A DNA stretch of 31,287 nt from JACCYQ01 sp036675565 (GCA_036675565.1 JAKFER010000247.1:1-31287), one strand, 5' to 3'. Positions 1-7,811 are shown, counted from the first letter of the stretch. The notes: a model not told the origin generated them from the letters alone. Numbers and translations: made by a program.

Positions 1-290
1 GAGAAATCTGTAAGGAAGGAAATTTGAACCGGCTAACATTCAAAATCCCGAAGGGATTTAAATTGAATAACGCCGGCAAATCCGGCGGGCAATATATATG
101 ACTTAACAACAACCCTGTAAGGGTTGAATGTCATTGAACCCTGCCAGGGTTCAGCAACCTGTTGTTTTCCCCTGCATACAATGCAGGGTTATTCGTATTG
201 AACCCCTCCGGGATTGCGTATCAGGCTGGTAATCTTCACTTGGTTATCAGCAACATTGGACGCAACGTCCCATGCGGGAGACGTTGCTAC
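1..290. repeat. Array of seven short hairpins in noncoding DNA
   Basis: This stretch has no plausible gene. It is filled by successive inverted repeats: 43-59 (AAATCCC/GGGATTT), 71-87 (CGCCGG/CCGGCG), 111-125 (AACCCT/AGGGTT), 136-152 (GAACCCTG/CAGGGTTC), 170-188 (CCCTGCAT/ATGCAGGG), 201-215 (an imperfect AACCCC/GGGATT) and 262-287 (GCAACGTC/GACGTTGC). Most stems share an AACCC/GGGTT theme and are separated by short A/T-rich spacers such as TTGAAT. The stems differ from each other, so this is not a simple tandem repeat. The array may continue past the left edge of the window. Similar GC-stemmed repeats occur between genes in Bacteroidota genomes (from memory, not checked). Their function is unknown to me. 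Confidence 0.75.
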
Positions 291-382
291 GAAATGGTTT
301 GTACGTTCACCCTTCCTGAATCCTGATCATTTTGAAAGCACCATTTATCAATCCTAATACTTACAAATTTTTCCTTTAATAC

Positions 383-413
383 TTTGAATTTTGAAATAAT
401 TGTTTGTACTTTG
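383..413 (+). promoter_or_regulatory. Possible Bacteroidota-type promoter
   Basis: TTTG at 383-386 and TACTTTG at 407-413 place two TTTG cores 27 bases apart. That is the distance expected between the -33 TTTG and the TTTG of the -7 TAnnTTTG box in Bacteroidota promoters. The -7 box is imperfect because one spacer base is missing. The site lies about 40 bases before the ATG at 454, which is reasonable for a leader. Confidence 0.3.
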
Positions 414-453
414 TATTTCAAAGTACTTTCTATTCATCAAAAAGACAAATCGT

Positions 454-786
454 ATGAAAATTTCAAGAAAAAAGTTTGTCATTACTTTTCTCATTTTGGC
501 ATTTGTCTTTCAATTTATCTCTAATTCGATTTTAGGAACAGAAGTTGGGATCTTTCCAAACGATGGGGAATGGTTCCCCGGAACTGATTCATCGATTAGC
601 TGGAAAAAAAACCTGGCCGCAATTTTATACCCTATAAAATTAGTTTTGATTAAGCCTTTATCTTTTTTAGGACAAGATGAAGATGCAGCTCCCCCAATTT
701 TGCTATTAGCATTTGCTCTTTACTGGACTGCCATTGCTTTGATTCTTCATTTTCTAATCCGCATGATATTCAATCGTAAAAAATGA
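454..786 (+). CDS. Small membrane protein of unknown function
   Basis: This is an unrecognised 110-residue protein. I prefer the ATG at 454, whose product begins MKISRKKF, over an upstream ATG at 400. The 454 start places three basic residues directly before the first hydrophobic segment, while the upstream start would lie inside the probable promoter. Residues 7-27 form a transmembrane helix or uncleaved signal, residues 55-72 are moderately hydrophobic, and residues 81-104 form a clear helix ending in RMIFNRKK. The central part, with a PNDGEWFPGTDSS segment, probably faces the periplasm. The gene is followed after 74 bases by a DoxX-like membrane protein on the same strand, so the two may be co-transcribed. 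I see no motif that suggests an activity. Confidence 0.6.
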   Translation: MKISRKKFVITFLILAFVFQFISNSILGTEVGIFPNDGEWFPGTDSSISWKKNLAAILYPIKLVLIKPLSFLGQDEDAAPPILLLAFALYWTAIALILHFLIRMIFNRKK

Positions 787-860
787 GACTTTTGGTTTGA
801 TCTGAATGATCAGTTAAAAGTTCATTCCATTGCCGCAAGTAAATATCAATAATAAGCGTG

Positions 861-1583
861 ATGAACAGATTGGAAGAAATATATTATGAAGCAAAATCTG
901 ACAGATGGTTTCAGGGGTTTGCTCTTTTCTGTCGTATTGCATTAGCTGCAAGCTTTTTTCCAAGTGGTATTGTCAAAATTATGGGTCAGCGTTTTGCAGA
1001 AGGATTACCACCTAATAATCCTTTGGGACATTACTTTGACGCATTATACTTAACCGGGTATTATTATACATTTATCGGAATTGCTCAAATCATCATTGCA
1101 ATATTCATTCTCTTTCCAAGAACTTCTTTTCTTAGTGTACTTATGTATTTTCCCATGATAGTAAATATATGTGTGTTGACTTATGCCACCCGATTTGCTG
1201 GCACCCGGGTAAATACCATGTTGTTGTTTGCGTGTTTGTTTTTATTAATTTGGAATTATGACCGTTTAAAATATCTATTCCAGAATAAGCAGCCTGAAAT
1301 TGAACCACCTGTATTAAAAAAGCCATTGGGAATACGCCTTCGCATCATATTTTTTGGAGGTTCTATAGCCATATTGACATTTATTATTGTTGGTACTTTT
1401 TATTTATGGGAGATAGGACCCGGCAACTCTGAAGCTGAATGCAGAAGTCAATGTGCTGGAAGCATAAATCCGAAGGCATGTGAAAAATTTTGTGATTGCA
1501 TTTATACCCAAGGTAAATCGCTGGATAGCTGCCTGGCAGCTTTTTACAGAGCAAAAGATAACTTCAAAACAAATGCGAAATAA
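861..1583 (+). CDS. DoxX-like membrane protein with cysteine-rich C-terminal tail
   Basis: This 240-residue integral membrane protein starts at ATG 861; an in-frame GTG lies just upstream at 858. The first part has the DoxX/DoxD-like pattern: a first helix with the segment FFPSGIVKIMG at about residues 33-43, then a loop with the small motif LPPNNPLGHYFDA and three further hydrophobic helices up to about residue 135. A linker with basic and proline residues follows, then another helix at about 160-185. The last 50 residues are unusual: six cysteines at positions 194, 198, 207, 211, 213 and 224, arranged CX3C...CX3CXC...C. Such a tail probably folds through disulfides outside the cytoplasm or binds a metal. 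DoxX proteins are linked to quinone or thiosulfate redox chemistry in some species, but the substrate here cannot be read from the sequence. Confidence 0.65.
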   Translation: MNRLEEIYYEAKSDRWFQGFALFCRIALAASFFPSGIVKIMGQRFAEGLPPNNPLGHYFDALYLTGYYYTFIGIAQIIIAIFILFPRTSFLSVLMYFPMIVNICVLTYATRFAGTRVNTMLLFACLFLLIWNYDRLKYLFQNKQPEIEPPVLKKPLGIRLRIIFFGGSIAILTFIIVGTFYLWEIGPGNSEAECRSQCAGSINPKACEKFCDCIYTQGKSLDSCLAAFYRAKDNFKTNAK

Positions 1584-1695
1584 CTTTCCTTTTTAGTCCC
1601 AAGAAGTATTATGTCCAAATCTTATGATGCGTTCGTTAGGGTGTTCTACTAACATTCCTCCCATGAAAAAATGCAAAATGCAAAACCGTTCAACG

Positions 1696-1743
1696 AATCA
1701 ACCATTCAACTTATCAACCAATCAACCATTCAACTTATCAACT
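1696..1743. repeat. Tandem duplication of a 24-bp A/C-rich unit
   Basis: Two copies of a 24-base unit (1696-1719 and 1720-1743) lie back to back and differ only at the last base. Each contains CAACCATTCAACTTATCAAC. A partial copy (CCGTTCAACGAATCAACC) precedes them. Read on the minus strand the unit is of the GTTGAATGGTTGA type also found at 10384-10404 and 10499-10523. It lies just beyond the 3' end of mrpG, where no terminator is evident. Confidence 0.8.
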
Positions 1744-1750
1744 AACCACC

Positions 1751-2167
1751 TCACTTCACTTCCTCAATTTCTTCCCCATCATCTGTTCTGTGAGAAGCCC
1801 TTTCATCTGGCAGATCGGTGCTGCTTAATATGTGCGATTTTTTATCGTACATCCCATTTAATTCATCTACAATGGAATGTTGCCACAACTCCGCTTTGAT
1901 AAAATAGGCGGCCCTGACAATCAGGTAAGCGCTGACCGGTGCGGTTACCGTTGTAAAAAATATGATGGCGATCACCCTGGATGTCACTCCTACATCACTA
2001 AAATGAAAAGCTGCGCCTACCAGTAATAAACCAATTCCCATGGTTGCGGCCTTGGTGGTTACTGACAGCCGCATGTAAACATCGGGCATCCGCAATACAC
2101 CAATGGCAGCCAGCAAAATAGCCAATGCACCTACCGTACAAAATATCATGATGATAATATCAATCAT
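1751..2167 (-). CDS. mrpG: Na+/H+ antiporter subunit G (MrpG/MnhG)
   Basis: This is the small membrane subunit of the multisubunit Mrp cation/proton antiporter. The start used is the ATG at 2167 (MIDIIIMIF), which overlaps the end of mrpF by eight bases; a longer reading up to 2203 would run far into mrpF. It gives 138 residues. Three transmembrane helices are visible, and the conserved family segment GVLRMPDVYMRLSVTTKAATMG is at about residues 25-46, followed by SRVIAIIFFTTVTAPVSAYL. The C-terminal 40 residues are charged and cytoplasmic, ending with many acidic residues. It is the last gene of the operon, in the usual A-to-G order. Confidence 0.93.
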   Translation of the reverse strand: MIDIIIMIFCTVGALAILLAAIGVLRMPDVYMRLSVTTKAATMGIGLLLVGAAFHFSDVGVTSRVIAIIFFTTVTAPVSAYLIVRAAYFIKAELWQHSIVDELNGMYDKKSHILSSTDLPDERASHRTDDGEEIEEVK

Positions 2168-2435
2168 TTCTTTGTCGTTTTTCCAGGTAATAGGAAAATG
2201 CAACGGTTGATAGAAAACCGATCAAAGCCACAACCATAGCCACATCAAGGTATGTGGCCTGGTTAGCCAGGATACTGGAAATGGCAATGGTTCCCAGCCC
2301 GATGATTATTAAAAGGTCTAACGATATCACCCTGTCTGCAATACTGGGTCCTTTTAAAAAACGGATAAACACGAGAAGCCCTGAAAGCGATAATATCGGC
2401 AGAATTACATATAATAAATAAATTTCCAGGTCCAT
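2160..2435 (-). CDS. mrpF: Na+/H+ antiporter subunit F (MrpF/MnhF)
   Basis: This 91-residue protein has three transmembrane helices, the size and layout of MrpF. The family signature is visible as the segment GPSIADRVISLDLLIIIGLG at about residues 29-48, with the conserved D in ADRV and another in the following helix. It starts three bases after the mrpE stop codon and overlaps mrpG by eight bases, so these genes are almost certainly translated from one message. It works as part of the membrane complex that exchanges cytoplasmic Na+ (or other monovalent cations) for protons. Confidence 0.93.
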   Translation of the reverse strand: MDLEIYLLYVILPILSLSGLLVFIRFLKGPSIADRVISLDLLIIIGLGTIAISSILANQATYLDVAMVVALIGFLSTVAFSYYLEKRQRND

Positions 2436-2438
2436 ATT

Positions 2439-2918
2439 TTATCGCATGATGTTTAATAATGGTTTCTCAAATCCCTCTTTTATTTCCTGGATAAATTTTT
2501 CTTTATCCTCCATATACATTCCATGGATGTACATTACTTTTTTGTCTTCCGATACATCCAGTACCAATGTGCCGGGTGTTAAAGAAATCAGGTTCGACAA
2601 AATGGTGATCTCCAGGTCCGTTTTGGCATCGAGGGGCATTTTGATGATACCGGGTTTCATTTTAAATTTTCGTGTCATCACTTCAAATGCAACCTGGATG
2701 GTTGCCTTAAAAAATTCGTATAAAAAATAAAAGAAAAAACCTATGATCTTAAAGGCAATGGTGAAATATTTCCGATCATCCGAGTCGCGGCTGATGATCC
2801 ACATCACAAAAAAACTGATCATGAATCCAAAAATAAAATTCAGGTATGCAAATGAACCGGTGAGTGCCACCCAGATCACGGTCAATAACACATTCATCAA
2901 AAATCTTTTGGACATCAT
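2439..2918 (-). CDS. mrpE: Na+/H+ antiporter subunit E (MrpE/MnhE)
   Basis: This 159-residue protein has two or three N-terminal membrane helices and a soluble C-terminal domain, typical of MrpE. The family feature LISLTPGTLVLDVSEDKKVMYIHGM is at about residues 110-134. The start at 2918 overlaps the mrpD stop in an ATGA arrangement (four bases); a second ATG follows directly at 2915, so the initiating codon could be either. MrpE is a structural subunit of the Mrp antiporter. The short basic segment ISRDSDDRKYF separates the first helix pair from the next helix, which carries FFFYFLYEFFKATIQVAFEV. Confidence 0.92.
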   Translation of the reverse strand: MMSKRFLMNVLLTVIWVALTGSFAYLNFIFGFMISFFVMWIISRDSDDRKYFTIAFKIIGFFFYFLYEFFKATIQVAFEVMTRKFKMKPGIIKMPLDAKTDLEITILSNLISLTPGTLVLDVSEDKKVMYIHGMYMEDKEKFIQEIKEGFEKPLLNIMR

Positions 2919-4444
2919 GGTGTTGAATTTATTTTATTAACGCCCAATACCGCCTCAATATAAGCGGATGTATCAATCAATTCGCCTGCTATATGATCCG
3001 AAAGCCTGATAATATTTTCTGCACCCAATCCTAAATATAACGACACCGCACTTAACAATATAATGGGGCCCACCAATAATCCCTTTTGCAAGGTTGGCAT
3101 GGCATCATAATACTTAACATGCGGCTTTGGTTCCAGGTCTTCTTTCTTTTTCCAAAAGGCTTCAGACCAAAAACGGGTAATTACAAATAATGTAATAACA
3201 CTTGCAAAAATGATAGATCCTAACAAAAAGTAATTGCCAGTAAAAAATCCTTGTTGCATCAAATCAATCTTTGGCCAGAAACCCGACAGCGGAGGAATAC
3301 CTACCAGGGAAAATAATGGAATAGCCATCAACAATGAAAGAGCGGGGTATGCAGAATAAATGCCACCCATCTTACGCATACTGATTTCACCCGTCATTTT
3401 ATATACCAAACCGCCAACCAAAAAAAGATTGGTTTTTACAATGATATCATGAAGGAGATAGAAAATGGCACCGGAAAGTGCCGCTGTTGTAAACATGCCT
3501 AAACCACCTATCATAAAACCTATATGACAAACGATCATATAAGAAAACATTTTTCTCATATTGGTTTGAACCAATGCGCCCAATCCCCCACTGAATAAGG
3601 TGAGGCCAGCAATGATCACAATCAGTGTTTTTAAAAAATCATCCGGAACAAAAATCAAACTAAACACTCTTAGTAATGCATAAATGCCGACTTTGGTTAG
3701 CAAGCCTGCAAAAATGGATGAAATAGCTGCCTGTGGTGTGTGATAAGAATCGGGCAACCAGAAATACAATGGAAAGATGGCTGATTTAATACCAAAACCC
3801 ACTAAAAATAAAATGGCAGTCACCTGCACCAGTCCCTGGTTATTGATGTCGTGAATTTTACCAGCGAGATCAGCCATATTCAAGCTTCCTGTTAATCCAT
3901 ATAATACTGCGATGGCCGTTAAAAAAAGTATCGATGCTAAGAAGTTGAGCGTAAAATATTTTACGGCTCCTTCCAACTGAACTTTTTTTCCTCCTAAAGT
4001 GATAAATACAAAGGAAGAGATGATGATCACTTCGAACCAGACATATAAATTGAAAATATCACCGGTTAAGAAAGCGCCGTTCAAACCCATGATCAAGAAA
4101 TGCAAACTGGGAAAATAACCATAGCGCAATCTTGCTTTTTTAATACTCACAGATGAGTATGCGCTTACGGCAAGGGATGATACAGATGCAAGCAATAACA
4201 TCGTGGTGCTGAAGGCATCGGCAACGAAACTAATACCGAAAGGCGCCTGCCAGTTACCAGCCTGCATGGTAAGTATGCCGCCATCATACACCTTATGAAA
4301 TAAAAATGCTGCAATGACTACCGCTATCACGCTACCTGTAATGCTGATTATTTTTTGCGTAAGCACTTTTCGCCAGAATGCCAGCAAGGCGATGGCCATT
4401 AACAGTTGAAAGACGATGGGTATAATGATCAGGTTATTAGTCAT
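2915..4444 (-). CDS. mrpD: Na+/H+ antiporter subunit D (MrpD/MnhD)
   Basis: This is a 509-residue polytopic protein of the NuoM/NuoN-like proton-channel family. Conserved channel residues are visible: E138 in LYVWFEVIIISSF, K220 in GFGIKSAIFPLYFWLPDSYH and K251 in AGLLTKVGIYALLR. These correspond to the glutamate and lysines that carry protons in complex I antiporter-like subunits. About 14 helices are expected. The gene overlaps mrpC by eight bases at its start and mrpE by four bases at its end. Together with MrpA it should form the ion-translocating core of the complex. Its length agrees with MrpD (about 490-510 residues). Confidence 0.95.
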   Translation of the reverse strand: MTNNLIIIPIVFQLLMAIALLAFWRKVLTQKIISITGSVIAVVIAAFLFHKVYDGGILTMQAGNWQAPFGISFVADAFSTTMLLLASVSSLAVSAYSSVSIKKARLRYGYFPSLHFLIMGLNGAFLTGDIFNLYVWFEVIIISSFVFITLGGKKVQLEGAVKYFTLNFLASILFLTAIAVLYGLTGSLNMADLAGKIHDINNQGLVQVTAILFLVGFGIKSAIFPLYFWLPDSYHTPQAAISSIFAGLLTKVGIYALLRVFSLIFVPDDFLKTLIVIIAGLTLFSGGLGALVQTNMRKMFSYMIVCHIGFMIGGLGMFTTAALSGAIFYLLHDIIVKTNLFLVGGLVYKMTGEISMRKMGGIYSAYPALSLLMAIPLFSLVGIPPLSGFWPKIDLMQQGFFTGNYFLLGSIIFASVITLFVITRFWSEAFWKKKEDLEPKPHVKYYDAMPTLQKGLLVGPIILLSAVSLYLGLGAENIIRLSDHIAGELIDTSAYIEAVLGVNKINSTP

Positions 4445-4793
4445 CTTCTTCCTCCGTTGTATGCATTTGATCCAGGTCGTCAGTTCCTACTACGATGTAT
4501 GCCCGTTTGATTAATACGATGGCAAATGACTGCAAACCGAAACTGATTACAATAGCAGTCAAAATCAAAGCCTGCGGAATGGGATCGGCATATAGGGATC
4601 CGATCAATTTTGCCGTAGGCCCGATAATGGGTGGGTGTTCTTTAACCAATCCACCCAATAAAAAAATCAACAGGTTAACCCCATTACCCAATAATACAAT
4701 CCCAATTACCAGTTTTATCAAACTTCGTCTAAGCATCAGGTATATACCCGATGCATATAACAATCCAATGATGACGGCTAAAATGATCTCCAT
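4437..4793 (-). CDS. mrpC: Na+/H+ antiporter subunit C (MrpC/MnhC)
   Basis: This 118-residue protein resembles NuoK, the small complex I subunit, as MrpC does. Three helices are visible, with the family segment IGIVLLGNGVNLLIFLLG at about residues 30-47 and the motif DPIPQALILTAIVISFG at about 70-86. The C-terminus is strongly acidic (EEEDD). It begins after a one-base gap from mrpB and overlaps mrpD by eight bases. It is a membrane part of the Mrp cation/proton antiporter. Confidence 0.94.
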   Translation of the reverse strand: MEIILAVIIGLLYASGIYLMLRRSLIKLVIGIVLLGNGVNLLIFLLGGLVKEHPPIIGPTAKLIGSLYADPIPQALILTAIVISFGLQSFAIVLIKRAYIVVGTDDLDQMHTTEEEDD

Positions 4794-4794
4794 A

Positions 4795-5205
4795 TCAAAC
4801 AGATTCTGAAATAGTGAAAATGATGGTTAATACAACCCCAACTACAACCAGGTAAACACCTGTATCAAAAAGCAAAGCGGTGCCAACTATACCCATTACC
4901 GGTAGCGGATCATCCAGCCACAAACCGGTTAATAGCGGCAAGCCACTGAACATGGGAAGGATGGCACTGAATAATGCCAGTCCAATACCAATAGGCATCA
5001 GCCTGAGGTAATTAATCCTTATTAGTTTCCTGGTTTCCTCCAGGCTAAATGCAAAAGCGTGCAGAACAAATGCAATCGATGCAATCAACCCACCTACAAA
5101 TCCGCCACCAGGCAGGTAGTGACCCCGAAACAATATGAAAACCGAAAACAGCAATAGCAGCGGAAGCAGAAAACGGGTGGCTGTTCTGAAAATTAATTGT
5201 TTCAT
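4795..5205 (-). CDS. mrpB: Na+/H+ antiporter subunit B (MrpB/MnhB)
   Basis: This 136-residue protein with four hydrophobic helices matches MrpB. The conserved segment FRGHYLPGGGFVGGLIAS is at about residues 27-44, and GLPLLTGLWLDDPLP follows the third helix. Here mrpB is a separate gene from mrpA, and the two are separated by 94 noncoding bases, the only sizeable gap in the operon. Only one base separates it from mrpC. It is part of the membrane antiporter complex. Confidence 0.94.
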   Translation of the reverse strand: MKQLIFRTATRFLLPLLLLFSVFILFRGHYLPGGGFVGGLIASIAFVLHAFAFSLEETRKLIRINYLRLMPIGIGLALFSAILPMFSGLPLLTGLWLDDPLPVMGIVGTALLFDTGVYLVVVGVVLTIIFTISESV

Positions 5206-5299
5206 AATTTATATTTTTTAGATTCCGTTTGCAAGTTCATTTTCCCATTTTTCATTTCGGCTATTGATAAACGTTATCATAATTTATTTTTTAATAAAT
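5206..5299 (-). promoter_or_regulatory. Noncoding gap between mrpA and mrpB
   Basis: This 94-base A/T-rich gap is the only break in an operon whose other junctions overlap or are one to three bases apart. It contains a small inverted repeat GATAA-ACG-TTATC at 5266-5278. It could contain an internal promoter or an RNA processing site, but nothing in the sequence proves this. Confidence 0.2.
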
Positions 5300-7609
5300 T
5301 TAAAACTCCTGGTCATATTTATTTAACTGAAGTTTCAGCAAACCAAACACACCCAATGCAGAAATAATCAGCACCGTTATTTCTATCATGGTATCCAATC
5401 CCCTGAAATCAACAATGATCACGTTCACAATATTTTTTCCTTTGGCCAATGTGTATGAATTTTCAGCAAAAAACCTGGTTGTTTCTTTGTTGGTGGGTTC
5501 ATGATGCACTTCTAATGCCAGCACCGTTATTAAAGTGCCGAATATCAATGAAACCAAACCATCTCTTATCCTTACCAGCCTGTTTGTATAATTTATGTAT
5601 TTGGGCAGCCTGTACATAACCAGGATAAATAAGATCACGGTCAGTGTATCGATTGTAAACTGCGTCATCGCCAAGTCCGGTGCGCTGTAAAAAACATAGA
5701 TCAGACAAATACAATAACCCACCACACCCAGGGCAGCAATGGCTGCAAGTCTTGAAGGCGAATAAACAGCATACAGAATGGCTATGACCAGGACAGCCAT
5801 CACTGCCATTTCTGCGGATGAAAGAGCCGATATTTTTGTTAAGTTGATATCCAGGTTTGAAACAGTAAATGCTTTATATGCCAGCAGGATGGTCAAAAAT
5901 GAAATGATGGTGAGTACATAAATACGCAGGTAACCATTTTGAAATAACCGGGTCCAGGTAACCGCAAATTTTCTGAATAAGTTACTGGACCGGATGGCAA
6001 TACCTTTGGGTGAAAAGCTTTCAAACCGATTCATCCAGGTATTGTGTTTATCATTGGGTTTGAAAATAATATACAACAGGATGCCGCCCGAAATGGTGAT
6101 GGCACTTAATCCAAGTACGGTATTGAAGCCGTGCCATAACTGCAAATGAAATTCCGGCACTTCAGGCGCCATAGCATTTACAGCGGGCCGAATAACAGAC
6201 CCTTCCGCAAGCATAGGAAATACACCAAACACAATCCCTGCAACGCCGAGGATAAGTGGTGGCACCCACATGCGCCAATCGGGCATATGCACTTCTTTAT
6301 ATTCCACAGGAAGTTTACCGGCAAATGGTTTTATACCTGCAAGAAAACTGGAATACAATAAAAAAATATTGGTAACGACAGCTGCAATAGTAATTGATGT
6401 TGCTAAGGTTTTAGAACCCAATGTTGCAGAATATATCAGGTCCTTCCCAACAAATCCAAAACTGGGTGGTATACCGGAATTAGACAATACAGCAAGGAAG
6501 CCGGCAATGGCCAATGGCATCATCACTTTTCTTAAACCAGATAAGCGATTAATATTCCTGGTCCCGGTTTCATGATCTATGATCCCTGTAATTAAAAATA
6601 GTGTGGCTTTATAAAGTGCATGAACAATGATGAAAACAGCCATGGCTAAAAATGCTTCGGCATGGCCAAGGCCCAATAAAAAAACCAGCATGCCCAATGC
6701 AGAAATGGTAGAATATGCCAGGATCTCTTTCAGGTCTTTTTTAAGTATGGAATGAAATGCGGCGTACACCATGGTTATCCCGCCGACGATCATCAATGTA
6801 TTGTTCCAGTATATATGATCGCCTAACAAAGGTGTAAAACGTGCAATTAAATAAATGCCTGCTTTTACCATTGTGGCAGAATGCAGGTATGTTGAAACAG
6901 GTGTGGGTGCTTTCATGGCAGCAGGTAACCAAAAATGAAACGGGAACTGTGCTGATTTGGTGAATGCCGCCAGGAAAAAACAAATGATGATGATAATATA
7001 TAACGGATGTTCTTTTAATATCTCCGCAGATCCCATCATTTCTGAAATAGTGTATGTGCCGGTAATATTGGCGACCAGGGCAAAACCGGCAAGCAGGAAA
7101 AATCCGCCTAACCCGGTTAATGCAAGTGACAGCAAAGCAGCTTTCCTGGATTCTTTGTTTTCATTATCAAACCCGATCAGGAAAAAAGAACTGATGCTGG
7201 TAAGCTCCCAAAAAACAAAAAGGGTAAACATGTTGTCGGACATTACCATGCCCAGCATAGCACCCATGAAAAGACTCAGGTATCCATAAAACTTATCCAG
7301 CCCGGGATCCCCTTTCATGTATGATGATGTATATAAATAGACCAATGTCCCTATCCCGGTAATCATCAATGCAAACAACAGGGATAATCCATCGAGCAAA
7401 AAATTAAAATTGACACCCATGGAAGGGACCCAATCATAATTAAAAAGCAGCACCTGCCCATTGGATACAGCAGGAATAAAAGAAAGAAAATATATAAACA
7501 AGGCAAGAGGAACCACAGTTAAGCCAACTGACCATTTACTGCGGAAAAGTTTTCCCGCCAATGGCGTAACCAAAGCAATAATAAATCCTGACAATACGGC
7601 TAATAACAT
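5300..7609 (-). CDS. mrpA: Na+/H+ antiporter subunit A (MrpA/MnhA)
   Basis: This is the large NuoL-like subunit of the Mrp antiporter, 769 residues from the ATG at 7609 (MLLAVLSGF). The reading frame stays open up to 7702, but that extension would translate a low-complexity intergenic repeat, so the later start is preferred. Proton-path residues are visible: E135 in LFVFWELTSISSF, K218 in AAFTKSAQFPFHFWLP and K249 in SATMVKAGIYLIAR. The C-terminal part holds the extra MrpA domain with APDLAMTQFTIDTLTVILFI (DUF4040-like), followed by VNVIIVDFRGLDTMIEITV. The protein is therefore full length. It is the first gene of the seven-gene operon and diverges from the Lhr helicase gene. The system normally supports Na+ and alkali resistance. 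Confidence 0.95.
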   Translation of the reverse strand: MLLAVLSGFIIALVTPLAGKLFRSKWSVGLTVVPLALFIYFLSFIPAVSNGQVLLFNYDWVPSMGVNFNFLLDGLSLLFALMITGIGTLVYLYTSSYMKGDPGLDKFYGYLSLFMGAMLGMVMSDNMFTLFVFWELTSISSFFLIGFDNENKESRKAALLSLALTGLGGFFLLAGFALVANITGTYTISEMMGSAEILKEHPLYIIIIICFFLAAFTKSAQFPFHFWLPAAMKAPTPVSTYLHSATMVKAGIYLIARFTPLLGDHIYWNNTLMIVGGITMVYAAFHSILKKDLKEILAYSTISALGMLVFLLGLGHAEAFLAMAVFIIVHALYKATLFLITGIIDHETGTRNINRLSGLRKVMMPLAIAGFLAVLSNSGIPPSFGFVGKDLIYSATLGSKTLATSITIAAVVTNIFLLYSSFLAGIKPFAGKLPVEYKEVHMPDWRMWVPPLILGVAGIVFGVFPMLAEGSVIRPAVNAMAPEVPEFHLQLWHGFNTVLGLSAITISGGILLYIIFKPNDKHNTWMNRFESFSPKGIAIRSSNLFRKFAVTWTRLFQNGYLRIYVLTIISFLTILLAYKAFTVSNLDINLTKISALSSAEMAVMAVLVIAILYAVYSPSRLAAIAALGVVGYCICLIYVFYSAPDLAMTQFTIDTLTVILFILVMYRLPKYINYTNRLVRIRDGLVSLIFGTLITVLALEVHHEPTNKETTRFFAENSYTLAKGKNIVNVIIVDFRGLDTMIEITVLIISALGVFGLLKLQLNKYDQEF

Positions 7610-7642
7610 GTTGGTGTTGGTTTTGTAACCTTTGCTAAAATA
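7610..7642 (-). promoter_or_regulatory. Possible promoter of the mrp operon
   Basis: On the minus strand TATTTTAG lies at 7642-7635, about 25 bases before the mrpA ATG. It resembles the Bacteroidota -7 box TAnnTTTG with one mismatch. The same octamer precedes the divergent helicase gene on the plus strand (7795-7802). No strong -33 box is visible. Confidence 0.25.
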
Positions 7643-7667
7643 AGGAAAGTTTAATGAGGCAATTTTA

Positions 7668-7730
7668 CAATTTGACAATGAAGCAATGGGACAATGGGGC
7701 AATTAGCCAATTTGACAATTTAAAAATGAA
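7668..7730. repeat. Low-complexity CAATTTGACAAT repeat
   Basis: CAATTTGACAAT occurs at 7668-7679 and 7708-7719, with looser copies (GCAATGGGACAATGGGGCAA) between them. The 22 bases at 7709-7730 match 31243-31264, beyond ligD, with a single difference and in the same orientation. The repeat lies between mrpA and the helicase gene. Confidence 0.75.
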
Positions 7731-7794
7731 AAATTACATCTATCAATTTTTAAACATGCAAGCAAGCCCTTAAACTTTTAAACTTGCTAACCCC

Positions 7795-7802
7795 TATTTT
7801 AG
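7795..7802 (+). promoter_or_regulatory. Possible -7 element before the helicase gene
   Basis: TATTTTAG resembles the Bacteroidota -7 box (TAnnTTTG) with one mismatch and is only nine bases before the ATG at 7812. Transcription from here would give a very short leader. A clear -33 TTTG is not visible. Confidence 0.22.
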
Positions 7803-7811
7803 CACAACTAA

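Noticed and set aside
1..290. CRISPR array at the left edge
   Set aside because: The hairpins have different sequences and irregular spacing; there is no constant repeat with spacers and no cas gene.
782..830. Terminator after the first membrane protein gene (ACTTTT...AAAAGT with inner GATC/GATC)
   Set aside because: The pairing is interrupted and no T-run follows, so termination there cannot be supported.
1624..1899. Plus-strand reading frame of 91 codons over the tandem repeat and the end of mrpG
   Set aside because: Its repeats (TNQPFNLS) only translate the 24-bp duplication, and the rest is opposite to mrpG; no start context or family likeness.
7610..7702. N-terminal extension of MrpA from an ATG at 7702
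   Set aside because: The added residues translate the CAATTTGACAAT-type noncoding repeat and precede the normal MrpA N-terminus.
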